Shown: piece after piece, positions 1 through 6,934 of the stretch | How positions within the stretch are numbered: the stretch's first letter is position 1 | Layout: every line of letters starts with the position of its first letter | Origin: JBGSYJ01 sp041748075 | GTDB taxonomy: Bacteria > Acidobacteriota > Thermoanaerobaculia > Gp7-AA8 | Reading direction: 5' to 3' | Length of the DNA stretch: 15,153 nucleotides | NCBI GenBank assembly: GCA_041748075.1 | Contig: JBGTDX010000150.1 | Location: 1-15,153 of the forward strand | Notes under the pieces: generated by a model | The model's input: the letters and a program-made list of their open reading frames with translations, nothing else | Databases searched by the model: none | Told to the model about the DNA's origin: nothing | Program-made: the position numbers and the translations under genes

Positions 1-171
1 GACACAGTCGATGTATTGAAGGTTGTCGACATCGAAAATGCGCGCACCCTGTCCCTGCTCAATAAAAAGAGGAGTGCCGCCAACGGCCTTGAATGCCCGC
101 ACCGGCGAGTTCACCCCACCGGGAATCACCGCCTGCGCGCGCTTGAAGAGAGAATCGGATTTCTTGCCCAT
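1..171 (-). CDS. hemL: Glutamate-1-semialdehyde 2,1-aminomutase, N-terminal part (cut by left edge)
   Basis: Only the first 57 codons are in the window. The translation starts MGKKSDSLFKRAQAVIPGGV and continues NSPVRAFKAVGGTPLF, IEQGQGARIFDVDNLQYID. The IPGGVNSPVRAF stretch followed by GGTPLFI and a D-V-D-N-x-x-Y-I-D block is the standard N-terminus of HemL, the PLP enzyme that converts glutamate-1-semialdehyde to 5-aminolevulinate in the C5 heme pathway (family knowledge). The PLP lysine lies beyond the edge and cannot be checked. The ATG at 171-169 is chosen because it gives the usual HemL length ahead of SLFxRA. No Shine-Dalgarno is visible; a TATAAT lies only 10 nt upstream, so the message may be nearly leaderless. 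It follows the sugar transferase gene by 75 nt on the same strand and could also receive read-through from it. Confidence 0.93.
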   Translation of the reverse strand, partial: MGKKSDSLFKRAQAVIPGGVNSPVRAFKAVGGTPLFIEQGQGARIFDVDNLQYIDCV

Positions 172-181
172 AGGGGGACGG

Positions 182-187
182 ATTATA
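182..187 (-). promoter_or_regulatory. Candidate -10 box of a near-leaderless hemL promoter
   Basis: A perfect TATAAT reads on the minus strand, with 10 nt between it and the hemL ATG. Normal spacing would put the start of transcription about 4 nt before the ATG. At 17-bp spacing the -35 position reads TACCGC, which is not a sigma-70 match and falls on the arm of the palindrome at 206-222. The promoter is inferred from sequence only. Confidence 0.4.
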
Positions 188-199
188 GCTGGTGAGGAA

Positions 200-243
200 G
201 TGAGGCGGTAGTTCTACTACCGGGGAGTCGACAGTCGCCTCAC
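200..243. repeat. Nested inverted repeat upstream of hemL, possible operator or 3' hairpin
   Basis: CGGTAG (206-211) and CTACCG (217-222) form a perfect 6-bp palindrome around TTCTA. It is framed by GTGAGG at 200-205 and CCTCAC at 238-243, which are also complementary. The structure occupies most of the gap between the sugar transferase stop (247) and the hemL -10 box, and the inner palindrome covers the expected -35 region. No T-run follows on the minus strand, so it does not look like an intrinsic terminator. An operator site is possible. Confidence 0.4.
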
Positions 244-246
244 CCC

Positions 247-1647
247 TCAATACGCATTCTCATGCTTCAGCCCGTGCCTGATCGTCATGGCGAGGATCTT
301 CAGATCGAGCATGAGCGACCAGTTCTCGATGTAGTAGAGATCGTGCTCGATGCGCATGCGCACCGAAGTGTTCCCCCTCCAGCCATGGACCTGGGCCCAG
401 CCTGTGATGCCAGCGCGGACCTTGTGCCGGAGCATGTAGTGGGGAAATTCCGTTCGGAACTGCTCGACGAACTGCGGCCGCTCAGGACGGGGGCCGACCA
501 GACTCATGTCACCCCGAACCACGTTCCAGAGCTGCGGGAGCTCGTCGAGCGACCATGCCCGGATGATCCGGCCGATCCGGGTGCGCCGTGGGTCATCCTT
601 CGCCGCCCACACGGCTCCGCTCTCCTTCTCCGCTTCCACTCTCATCGAACGGAATTTGAGAATCTCGAACGGTGAGCCGTCGAGCCCCATTCTGATCTGG
701 CGATAGAGCACGGGTCCCCGGTCCTCGAGATAGATTGCCAGAGCGATGGCCACCAGAAGCGGCGACAGAACCACGAGAGCAACAAGGGCAACGACGAAAT
801 CGAACGAGCGCTTGAGAAACCGGCTCCATCCCATCAGAGGAGTGTCGGAAAGGTTGATCGTCGGGAGTCCGTCGAGATCTCCGACACGCGAGCGAAGCGC
901 CATGAACTGCAGGAGGTCCGGAACGACGTGGATCGAGACGACTTCACGGACGAGATCATCGAGCAGCGCCATCATCGAGCCTGACGAGCTCTGCGGCAGT
1001 GCCACGAACACGTGGTCAATTTTCTTTTCGCGAACAATCCGCGCAGCATCCGCGAGATTTCCGAGCCTCGGAAGCGGCGCCAGCGGGCCGTTCGGATCTT
1101 CGGCAACGTACCCGACGACTTCGAAGCCGAGCTCCCGCCTTCGGCCGATCCGCTCGGCCACGGCGCGAGCCAGCTCGCCCCCACCCGCAACCAGGACACG
1201 GTCGAGCTCTTTACCGGCGCGGTGCCTTCGTTCCACGAACCAGCGGATGATCGATCGTCCGAACATCACGAGCAGCAGCTGGCACACCGCGAAGATCGCC
1301 AGGGTAGCGCGCGAGTAGAACTCCGCCGGGTTACCGGGGCGGATCCAGAGCAGAACGCCGGACAGCACCACGGTCCCGAGCAGCGTTCCGGTCAGTACGC
1401 TCATCCACTCTTCCGAGCGTGGGGCGTGCGGCCGGTAGAGCCCCTGAATCGCGAACGCGATCGGGAAAACGATCGAGACGAGAGGAAGCATCTGAAAATA
1501 GGTTTCGAGGTCCTGCTGTCCTTTGGTCACAGGGACGATCTCGAGTGCGAACCGGAGATACCACGCGGCAAGCATCGCCAGATTCGACGCGATGACATCG
1601 AATGCAAGCTGGACAGTGGCCAGGCTCTGATGCTTCCTCTGAATCAT
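247..1647 (-). CDS. Undecaprenyl-phosphate sugar phosphotransferase (WcaJ/EpsE-like), starts exopolysaccharide repeat units
   Basis: A 466-residue polytopic membrane enzyme expected to move a sugar 1-phosphate from a nucleotide sugar to undecaprenyl phosphate, the first step of exopolysaccharide assembly. Hydrophobic segments lie near residues 11-31, 51-70, 83-103 and 112-131. A Rossmann-like CoA-binding fold follows (VLVAGGGELARAV, 151-163). The C-terminal bacterial sugar transferase domain (about 278-466) opens with KRSFDF and a hydrophobic helix holding D283 and P296, as in the re-entrant helix of this family. KFRSMR (331-336), the Asp-Glu pair in SLDELPQLWNV (366-376), GDMSLVGPRPE (379-389), GITGWAQVHGWRG (413-425) and DLYYIENWS (436-444) follow. 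GWRGNTS resembles the glucose/galactose-type subfamily, but the sugar cannot be read from sequence. Its ATG overlaps the stop of the upstream glycosyltransferase gene (ATGA, 1647-1644), so the two are probably translated together. Confidence 0.92.
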   Translation of the reverse strand: MIQRKHQSLATVQLAFDVIASNLAMLAAWYLRFALEIVPVTKGQQDLETYFQMLPLVSIVFPIAFAIQGLYRPHAPRSEEWMSVLTGTLLGTVVLSGVLLWIRPGNPAEFYSRATLAIFAVCQLLLVMFGRSIIRWFVERRHRAGKELDRVLVAGGGELARAVAERIGRRRELGFEVVGYVAEDPNGPLAPLPRLGNLADAARIVREKKIDHVFVALPQSSSGSMMALLDDLVREVVSIHVVPDLLQFMALRSRVGDLDGLPTINLSDTPLMGWSRFLKRSFDFVVALVALVVLSPLLVAIALAIYLEDRGPVLYRQIRMGLDGSPFEILKFRSMRVEAEKESGAVWAAKDDPRRTRIGRIIRAWSLDELPQLWNVVRGDMSLVGPRPERPQFVEQFRTEFPHYMLRHKVRAGITGWAQVHGWRGNTSVRMRIEHDLYYIENWSLMLDLKILAMTIRHGLKHENAY

Positions 1648-2717
1648 GGTTGGATCAGTCTTCCGAGCTCGGCGAGGAATCGGGCGCGGGAAAACTCGCG
1701 TGCCCTGGAACGGATCCTCTCCCTATCCCACTTCATTCGCTCAGCCCGCTCCATCGCTTCCGGCAACGACTCCATGTGCTCCCGTCCAAAAAAAATCCCC
1801 GTCTCCCCCTCAACCACGCTGTCGAGCGCGCCACCCTCTCCATAGGCGATCACAGGCGTTCCCATGGCCATCGCCTCGAGGCACGTGATGCCGAAGTCTT
1901 CCACGCCGGGAAGAATGAGACTCCTGGCGCGGCCGAGCAGATCGAACAACTCCCCTTCTGATACGAATCCCCGCACCTCGACGTTGGGTCCGGCTCGCGC
2001 GGCGAGCTCTTTTTCGAGCGGCCCCTTGCCCACGACGATGAGACGCTTCCCGCTCGAGCGAGCGGCCTCGATCGCGAGATCCACCTTCTTGTACGGCACC
2101 AGAGCTGAGACGACCATGTGGTAATTCGATCTCGCTTCGGGCATCGGGGCCTCGAGAAAACGGTCGTCCACAAAGGGATGAACCACAACCGCATCTCTCC
2201 CGTAGTGGCGACGGATTCTCCCTCGGACGAACTCCGAGTTCGCAACGAACAGATCGACCCCGGCCGCCGTGCGCTGATCCCAGTTTCGCAGCCAGGGTGC
2301 GAACGCCTGACCCGCAAGCCGCAGAACCGGCCGTGACTGCGGGAAGTAATCATCGAATCGATCCCAGATGTAGCGCATCGGGGTGTGGCAGTAACTGACA
2401 TGTCGCGCCTTACCCGCATCCACGCCCTTGACCACGCAGTGGCTGGACGAGATCACCATATCGAATTCGTCGAAACGCCACCCGCGGACCGCTGACGGAA
2501 ACAGCGGAAGCAGCGTTCTATAGTTGGATACCTTCGATGCGAGCCCCTGCAGCCACGACGTGTGAATCGGGCGCTTTTCGATCACTTGAGACACGCTGCC
2601 GGGAAAATGAAACAGTGTGAACAACTCGGCCGACGGGTAAAGCTCCAGGATCGCTTCGAGGACTTTCTCCCCTCCTCGCATCCCGGTGAGCCAGTCGTGG
2701 AGGACAGCGACGCGCAT
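1644..2717 (-). CDS. GT4-family glycosyltransferase (WbaZ-like), exopolysaccharide synthesis
   Basis: 357 residues, GT-B fold, typical length. The N-terminal half begins MRVAVLHDWLTGMRGGEKVL; the GGEK loop (15-18) and CHTPMRYIWDRFDDY (110-124) are usual in WbaZ/mannosyltransferase-like GT4 enzymes of O-antigen and capsule clusters. The C-terminal donor domain has VSALVPYKKVDLAIEA (203-218), VVGKGPLEKEL (228-238) and the retaining E-X7-E motif, E273 to E281 in PGVEDFGITCLEAMAMGTPV. No membrane helix or signal is seen, which fits a cytosolic enzyme acting on lipid-linked sugars. The donor (often GDP-mannose in relatives) is inference. It starts 11 nt after the small Cys-rich gene and overlaps the sugar transferase by 4 nt, so it sits in a three-gene transcription unit. 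The Shine-Dalgarno is weak. Confidence 0.9.
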   Translation of the reverse strand: MRVAVLHDWLTGMRGGEKVLEAILELYPSAELFTLFHFPGSVSQVIEKRPIHTSWLQGLASKVSNYRTLLPLFPSAVRGWRFDEFDMVISSSHCVVKGVDAGKARHVSYCHTPMRYIWDRFDDYFPQSRPVLRLAGQAFAPWLRNWDQRTAAGVDLFVANSEFVRGRIRRHYGRDAVVVHPFVDDRFLEAPMPEARSNYHMVVSALVPYKKVDLAIEAARSSGKRLIVVGKGPLEKELAARAGPNVEVRGFVSEGELFDLLGRARSLILPGVEDFGITCLEAMAMGTPVIAYGEGGALDSVVEGETGIFFGREHMESLPEAMERAERMKWDRERIRSRAREFSRARFLAELGRLIQP

Positions 2718-2728
2718 TCAGATCGCCG

Positions 2729-2944
2729 TCACTTCCCGGCTTCAGCATCCCGCGCAGGAGTGTCGGGATCCGGTTTCGCATCCGGCGTGGCAGCGAGGGG
2801 AAATGCCTGATCGAGCGCCGCGCAGGCGTCGCAGACATGATCGTTCGCGAAGTATTGTTCAGCTGGAGTTTCGTGAAGGCAGGAAACACAGTAGTGCCTG
2901 CCCGTTCGTTCCTTCAGATTGCGCTCGACTTTCTCCTGAAACAT
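2729..2944 (-). CDS. Small Cys-rich (zinc-ribbon-like) protein of unknown function
   Basis: 71 residues starting MFQEKVERNLKERTGRHYCV. Two CxxC knuckles, C19-V-S-C22 and C38-D-A-C41, are 15 residues apart, as in a minimal zinc ribbon. A Cys-free tail rich in Pro, Asp and Ala (about residues 48-71) follows and is probably disordered. The basic/acidic N-terminal helix (2-13) precedes the knuckles. I do not recognise the family. It lies 11 nt before the GT4 glycosyltransferase gene on the same strand and may be the first gene of the exopolysaccharide unit. There is no clear Shine-Dalgarno before the ATG at 2944-2942, and no other in-frame start fits. Codon use and the paired CxxC motifs favour a real gene. 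Confidence 0.65.
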   Translation of the reverse strand: MFQEKVERNLKERTGRHYCVSCLHETPAEQYFANDHVCDACAALDQAFPLAATPDAKPDPDTPARDAEAGK

Positions 2945-2992
2945 CGCGAGGGAGTTTTAGCACGAAACGGAAGTGATGGGGACGTCGAGACG

Positions 2993-2998
2993 ATTATG
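2993..2998 (-). promoter_or_regulatory. Weak candidate -10 for the exopolysaccharide unit
   Basis: CATAAT reads on the minus strand 48 nt before the ATG of the Cys-rich gene. No TTGACA-like box is found at normal spacing; that stretch is already inside the dispersed repeat. If it is real, the repeat supplies the upstream promoter half. Confidence 0.2.
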
Positions 2999-3056
2999 CA
3001 GGTCTTCAGGGGATCCTTCGCTTCGCTCAGGATGACGTGACCTCGCTCAGGATGAC
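2998..3056. repeat. Dispersed repeat, copy 1, with a partial direct duplicate
   Basis: Positions 3011-3036 read GGATCCTTCGCTTCG followed by CTCAGGATGAC. A shorter copy, CTCGCTCAGGATGAC, follows at 3042-3056. The stretch 3004-3036 matches the reverse complement of 8953-8985 with one mismatch, and the likeness extends to 2998 with two more. The same core recurs downstream of trpA. It lies between the DUF1501 stop (3098) and the Cys-rich gene (2944), a 153-nt gap with no other gene. No ORF or transposase is attached. Confidence 0.85.
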
Positions 3057-3097
3057 ACCGCGGTTCATTGCCGCAACGGAGAAGCCTTCCAGCGCAA

Positions 3098-4366
3098 TCA
3101 CCTTCTCGAGCGCAACCTTCTCGGAACCGCCGCCTGAGTCTCCAGAAACCCGAGGTTCGCGTAGCTGCCCTTCAGCACGGGCTCGGGGTCGTTCCCGTAC
3201 CAGTCGCGAATCACGGTCGAATAAACAGAGCGGAAATCGATCTGCGTGCGGAGGTCTCCGTTGTCGAGATTCGACAAGTCGAGTGCATCGCCGTAGAACG
3301 TGCCGCCCTTCACGCTGTCGCCGAGGACGAACATCGTGCCCGCTTTGCCGTGGTCGGTTCCGAGGCTCGCATTCTCGGCGACGCGGCGTCCGAACTCAGA
3401 CCACGCCAGCACCATCACCCGGTCCGAGATTCCGCGCGCCGAGAGGTCATCAAAGAAAGCGCCGAGAGACTCGGAGACATCGGTCAGAAGATTCGCGTGA
3501 GTCGGAGCCTGTGAGCCATGAGTGTCGTATCCTCCGGTCGTGATCCAGATGGCGTGTGAGCCGACGTCACCGGCAACGAGCTGTGCGGTCAGCTGGAATC
3601 CGCGGCCGAGCTGCGAATTGGGATACATTGCCGTCGCCGAGGGAGCCGGAAGCGACTTGAGCAGATCGATGGCTCCGAATGTCTCCTCGCCCTGGTGGCG
3701 GATCGCTTCCCGGTCGCTCGAAGGTTGTGCCTGGCTGTAGATCGACTTGAGCGACGAAACCCATGCGGTGCGGTCTGCGGGATAGCGGGCGTCGGTCAGC
3801 ACCTCGAACGAATCGGCGTTGCCCACCGCGGTCGGAATCACCTTGTCCGCGACCAGCCCCAGGGAGTTTCTGTAGCCGATCGCGACGGTCGTGAGAGAGG
3901 AGTCGACCGAATCGAGATAGAGATCGGCGTAGCGTCCCAGCCAGCCGGTGATGCCGCGCTGTACCTGACCGTAGGAATCGTCCGCGGTCTGCCAGACGTC
4001 GCGGCAGCGGAAGTGAGACCGGTCGAGCGTATTGAATCCGACGTTGTTGATGAACGCCATGCGACGGCTGTCATACAGTGCCATGAGCCTGGTCATCGAC
4101 GGATGAAACCCGAAGCGATCATCCACCTTCAGAATCTCTGAATCCGGAATCGCGAGCGTCGGCCGCATCGAACGGTATCGCGGATCGGTGTATGGGATGA
4201 ACGTATTGATCCCGTCGTTGCCGCCATCGAGTTGAAGCACGACGAGAATCTTTCCGTTCAAAAAGCCCGCTCCGAATGCGCTCCTCGTGAACAGGTGCGG
4301 TGCGAGGAACGATACGGAGACACCCATCGCTCCCGTCTTCAGAAAATCGCGTCGTGTCGTAGCCAT
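3098..4366 (-). CDS. DUF1501 family protein, Tat-exported, alkaline-phosphatase-like fold
   Basis: 422 residues, usual length for DUF1501 (PF07394). The N-terminus MATTRRDFLKTGAMGVSVSF is a twin-arginine signal (RRDFLK at 5-10 and a hydrophobic stretch to about 32), so a folded protein is expected to be exported. Family landmarks in order: VLQLDGGNDGINTFIP (43-58), RSHF (116-119), GGYDTHG (278-284), AWSEFGRR (321-328) and GTDHGKAG (336-343). The GGNDG, GYDTH, EFGR and DHG elements resemble metal ligands of the alkaline phosphatase/sulfatase superfamily. The substrate is unknown. GAGGAG sits 7 nt before the ATG and supports the start. It follows the DUF1800 gene by 31 nt; the two families are commonly found side by side, and the pairing suggests joint function outside the cytoplasm. 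Confidence 0.93.
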   Translation of the reverse strand: MATTRRDFLKTGAMGVSVSFLAPHLFTRSAFGAGFLNGKILVVLQLDGGNDGINTFIPYTDPRYRSMRPTLAIPDSEILKVDDRFGFHPSMTRLMALYDSRRMAFINNVGFNTLDRSHFRCRDVWQTADDSYGQVQRGITGWLGRYADLYLDSVDSSLTTVAIGYRNSLGLVADKVIPTAVGNADSFEVLTDARYPADRTAWVSSLKSIYSQAQPSSDREAIRHQGEETFGAIDLLKSLPAPSATAMYPNSQLGRGFQLTAQLVAGDVGSHAIWITTGGYDTHGSQAPTHANLLTDVSESLGAFFDDLSARGISDRVMVLAWSEFGRRVAENASLGTDHGKAGTMFVLGDSVKGGTFYGDALDLSNLDNGDLRTQIDFRSVYSTVIRDWYGNDPEPVLKGSYANLGFLETQAAVPRRLRSRR

Positions 4367-4397
4367 CGGGTTCTCCTCAGTGCTCCTGGCGGGGACG

Positions 4398-5708
4398 TCA
4401 GTACATCTGCCATTCGGGCAGAGACAGAATCATGTGAACCAGGCCTCGCCCCTTGATGACGAGATTGTTGCCCGTCGGGAGCGCACCGTTCGGGCTGACG
4501 TACCGGATCATTTCTTCCCGGACCGCGCCGTCGACGGGAACAGGACCGAGCCGGCGCAGGAGCAGGTCCACGAGTTGCTCGGGAGTTGTCACGGTTTCAC
4601 CCGCAGTGAGCCGGCTCAGGTCGACCAGACCCGCGAGGCCGTTGGAGCGATTCATGCGGCTGAGCAACGCTCCCGAGTTGATCCACGCGAGCCCCCCATC
4701 CCAGCCCGCAACATCGGGCGGGTTGTAGAGTGTCTGTCCCTCGATCGTGAGTGCGCTCTGGATCGAGCGGGCGATGTTGTCGTTGTCGAGCAGTAGTTGC
4801 CTGCAGGAGATGACCGCGTGATCGATGGGAGACTTCACCTTGCTCCAGAGCGCCTGTGGAGAGTACATCGCCTCGGATTTCAGAATCGCCTCGACGAGCA
4901 CCTTCAGGTCGGTGCCCGAATCGAGGTACGCCTCGGCAAACGGGTCGATCACCGCCGGTTCGGCATTCTCCCAGGCGAATAACCCGAAGAGCTTCGACGC
5001 CATCAATCGGCCGTGAGCGAACTCGCCGCAGGCGATCTTCACGATGTCGTCGCCGTTCCAGTTGCCGACCCTCCCGAGAAAGTCCTTCTCCGTGTCGTCA
5101 TGCCACCGTGGCACGAACTGGAACTCGAACATCGGACGACGCGTCAGGGTCCATCCCGTGAACGCCTTTGAAGCGGAGAAGACATCGAGCTCGGAGTAAA
5201 AGCCCTGGCCGAGGGTAAAGAGCTCGAGCAACTCGCGTCCGTAGTTCTCGTTCGGCGCTTCCTTCCGGTTCGTGAAGTTGTCGAGCCAGATGAGCATCGC
5301 GGCATCTTTCGAGACTTCGATCGTGAATTCGGTGAAGTTGCCGAGAGCGTATGTGCGGAAAAGCCGATTCTGCCGGTGCATCAGTTCCGCCAGATTCACC
5401 TTGCTGGCACCTGTGGCGAAATGGTCGTGCCAGAAGAGCGTCATCCGCTCCTCCAGCGGACGGGGCGAGTAAATCAGACGTGTCATCCACCAACGGTTGA
5501 TCCCGCCGAAATTGGTCAGATCCAGATTCTGCCGGGCGATCCTGGCGTCGAGCTCAGCGGTCGAAATGGATTCATAGTTGAGAAGTTTCTCGACCGTTGC
5601 ATCGAGACCATCCCGCACCGCATCGGCGATCTCGACAGCGGTCCCGCCGAATCCGGCGCGACGCAACAGGTGGGCAGCGTTCTCCTCGTTCCACGGAATC
5701 GTTGCCAT
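4398..5708 (-). CDS. DUF1800 family protein, partner of the DUF1501 gene
   Basis: 436 residues when started at the ATG at 5708-5706, giving MATIPWNEENAAHLLRRAGF. This start is preferred over an in-frame ATG 30 nt upstream because AGGAGG (5718-5713) lies 4 nt before it. DUF1800 (PF08811) landmarks: AAHLLRRAGFG (11-21), RMTLFWHDHFATG (88-100), NENYGRELLELFTLG (153-167) followed by YSELDV (171-176), AFTGW (182-186), WHDD (202-205), and near the C-terminus PPDVAGWDGGLAWIN. The protein ends LSLPEWQMY. No signal peptide or membrane helix is evident, in contrast with its Tat-carrying partner. The biochemical role is unknown. It is the first gene of a two-gene unit, after a 434-nt gap filled mostly with repeats. 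Confidence 0.93.
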   Translation of the reverse strand: MATIPWNEENAAHLLRRAGFGGTAVEIADAVRDGLDATVEKLLNYESISTAELDARIARQNLDLTNFGGINRWWMTRLIYSPRPLEERMTLFWHDHFATGASKVNLAELMHRQNRLFRTYALGNFTEFTIEVSKDAAMLIWLDNFTNRKEAPNENYGRELLELFTLGQGFYSELDVFSASKAFTGWTLTRRPMFEFQFVPRWHDDTEKDFLGRVGNWNGDDIVKIACGEFAHGRLMASKLFGLFAWENAEPAVIDPFAEAYLDSGTDLKVLVEAILKSEAMYSPQALWSKVKSPIDHAVISCRQLLLDNDNIARSIQSALTIEGQTLYNPPDVAGWDGGLAWINSGALLSRMNRSNGLAGLVDLSRLTAGETVTTPEQLVDLLLRRLGPVPVDGAVREEMIRYVSPNGALPTGNNLVIKGRGLVHMILSLPEWQMY

Positions 5709-5712
5709 GACT

Positions 5713-5718
5713 CCTCCT
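5713..5718 (-). promoter_or_regulatory. Ribosome binding site fixing the DUF1800 start
   Basis: AGGAGG on the minus strand, 4 nt before the ATG at 5708. It is one of the strongest Shine-Dalgarno matches in the window and rejects the longer in-frame start at 5738. Confidence 0.75.
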
Positions 5719-5972
5719 ACGGGCGGCTTATGGACCATTGGACGGCGGTACAGTCCCGGCGTTTACGGGTATGGATCATTATCCGCTCCGGCGAAGAAAG
5801 AATCGAGCGCGAACCGGGCGAACATGGAATCTGGCTGAGAGTATGACGTCCTGAAGCTTGGGAGTGCAGGAGATTTTCAGGGGTTATCAAACAGCCTGTC
5901 ATCCCGAGCAAGCTAACGGCGCGGGCGCGCCGGTGAAGGGGTGATGAACCACCGTGTCATGCTGAGCGAGGC

Positions 5973-6058
5973 CACGTCATCCTGAGCGAGGCGAAGGATC
6001 TCTGCTTGCGATGCTCGATCCTCTTCAGCAGATCCTTCGCTTCGCTCAGGATGACGTG
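5973..6058. repeat. Dispersed repeat, copy 2: 29-bp inverted repeat hairpin downstream of trpA
   Basis: The left arm 5973-6001 (CACGTCATCCTGAGCG then AGGCGAAGGATCT) and right arm 6030-6058 are reverse complements with one mismatch in 29. The loop is 28 nt. The transcript would fold strongly in either direction. It lies 84 nt past the trpA stop and could protect the 3' end of the trp message or act as a transcription barrier; there is no U-run. The core is the same as at 3011-3036 and 8953-8985. Confidence 0.9.
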
Positions 6059-6142
6059 TTTCTACATTCCTCCCGGTTCGGAGAGGTTCATTAGAAGCTT
6101 GGTTGTGCGGGATGACATGCAGGTTCTCGCACTGCGTCGCGC

Positions 6143-6934
6143 TCAGGATGAAAACCCCAGAATCGATCGCACGACTCCCGCGGCCCTTTCCGCCGCCCCT
6201 CCCGCACTCCCCTCGGCTACCGCGCGCACGATCGCGCTCCCGACGACGACCGCATCACAGTGCGGCGCGAGCTGCGCATAGTGCTCGTGATTCGAAACCC
6301 CGAATCCGACGGCGAGCGGTTTCGTGACGGTCTCGCGGACTTCCTTCAATCGCCCGAGGAGGCCTGCTGCAAGCTCGCTTCGGACTCCGGTGACGCCGGT
6401 CGTCGAGACGTAGTAAACGAAACCGTCGCTGAATCGCTCCGCGAGGCGCATCCGTTCCTTCGTGGAAGTCGGTGCAACGAGAAACACCATCCCGATTCCA
6501 TGACTGCGAAGCGTTCTGCGGAGCTCGCCCGCAGCTTCGGGAGGAAGATCGGTAATCAGCACCGCATCGATTCCAGCCGCCGCCCCGTCTTTCGCAAAAC
6601 GGTCGATCCCGAACCGCAGCAGTGGATTCAGATAGGTGAAGGCGACGAGCGGAATCTCACTCGACGCACGGATCCGGCCGGCGACATCGAGTACTCCCGA
6701 GACCGTGGCACCTCTCTCGATCGCGCGAAACGACGCGGCCTGAATCACCGGCCCGTCGGCGATCGGATCGGAAAACGGCACGCCGAGCTCGATGCAATCC
6801 GCACCCGCGGTTTCGAGCGCCTTCACGATGTCGACCGTCGTGTCGAGATCGGGATCGCCGCACGTGACATACGCGACGAGCCCGCAGCGGCGGTCTTTCT
6901 GAAGGCGACGAAATGTTCTCGTGACCCGATTCAC
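6143..6934 (-). CDS. trpA: Tryptophan synthase alpha chain
   Basis: Splits indole-3-glycerol phosphate into indole and glyceraldehyde-3-phosphate and passes indole to TrpB. I start it at GTG 6934-6932 (263 residues): GGGGAG lies about 9 nt upstream, and this start places the catalytic residues at E49 (DCIELGVPFSDP) and D60 (IADGP), the same numbers as in E. coli TrpA. An ATG 30 nt further upstream is possible but lacks a ribosome site. Other landmarks: YVTCGDPD (22-29), FTYLNPLL, ITDLPPEAAGEL, FLVAPTSTKERM, YYVSTTGVTG, GFGVSNHEH and GSAIVRA. The frame ends GFSS and its TGA lies inside a TCATCCTGAGCG repeat fragment, so the last few residues may derive from an inserted repeat. It is the last gene of the operon, 109 nt after trpB; that gap holds no repeat and no separate gene. 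Confidence 0.96.
   Translation of the reverse strand: MNRVTRTFRRLQKDRRCGLVAYVTCGDPDLDTTVDIVKALETAGADCIELGVPFSDPIADGPVIQAASFRAIERGATVSGVLDVAGRIRASSEIPLVAFTYLNPLLRFGIDRFAKDGAAAGIDAVLITDLPPEAAGELRRTLRSHGIGMVFLVAPTSTKERMRLAERFSDGFVYYVSTTGVTGVRSELAAGLLGRLKEVRETVTKPLAVGFGVSNHEHYAQLAPHCDAVVVGSAIVRAVAEGSAGGAAERAAGVVRSILGFSS

Larger units (their letters stand above)
5709..6142. other. Intergenic region between trpA and the DUF1800 gene, mostly repeats
   Basis: 434 nt with no convincing gene. It holds the large hairpin at 5973-6058; scattered partial copies of the same core at 5899-5910, 5954-5971, 6108-6116 and 6140-6151; and a small GC hairpin at 5918-5933 (CGGCGC-GGGC-GCGCCG). GTCATCCCG at 5899-5907 and CGGGATGAC at 6108-6116 are complementary and frame the central hairpin, so copies appear nested. 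The stretch 5740-5870, just before the DUF1800 gene, carries no repeat and should hold its promoter; GATAAT at 5783-5778 is a weak -10 candidate without a good -35. No T-run terminator follows trpA on the minus strand. Confidence 0.75.

Noticed and set aside
1012..1845. Long plus-strand open frame (277 codons) across the sugar transferase gene
   Set aside because: It is antisense to a clear sugar transferase and glycosyltransferase, with Arg/Pro/His-rich low-complexity translation and no family motif: a GC-rich shadow frame.
5708..5738. Longer DUF1800 start at 5738
   Set aside because: The ten extra residues fit nothing in the family, and the strong AGGAGG sits between the two ATGs, favouring 5708.
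5973..6058. Rho-independent terminator after trpA
   Set aside because: The stem is strong but no T-run follows on the minus strand, and the same sequence recurs elsewhere as a repeat.
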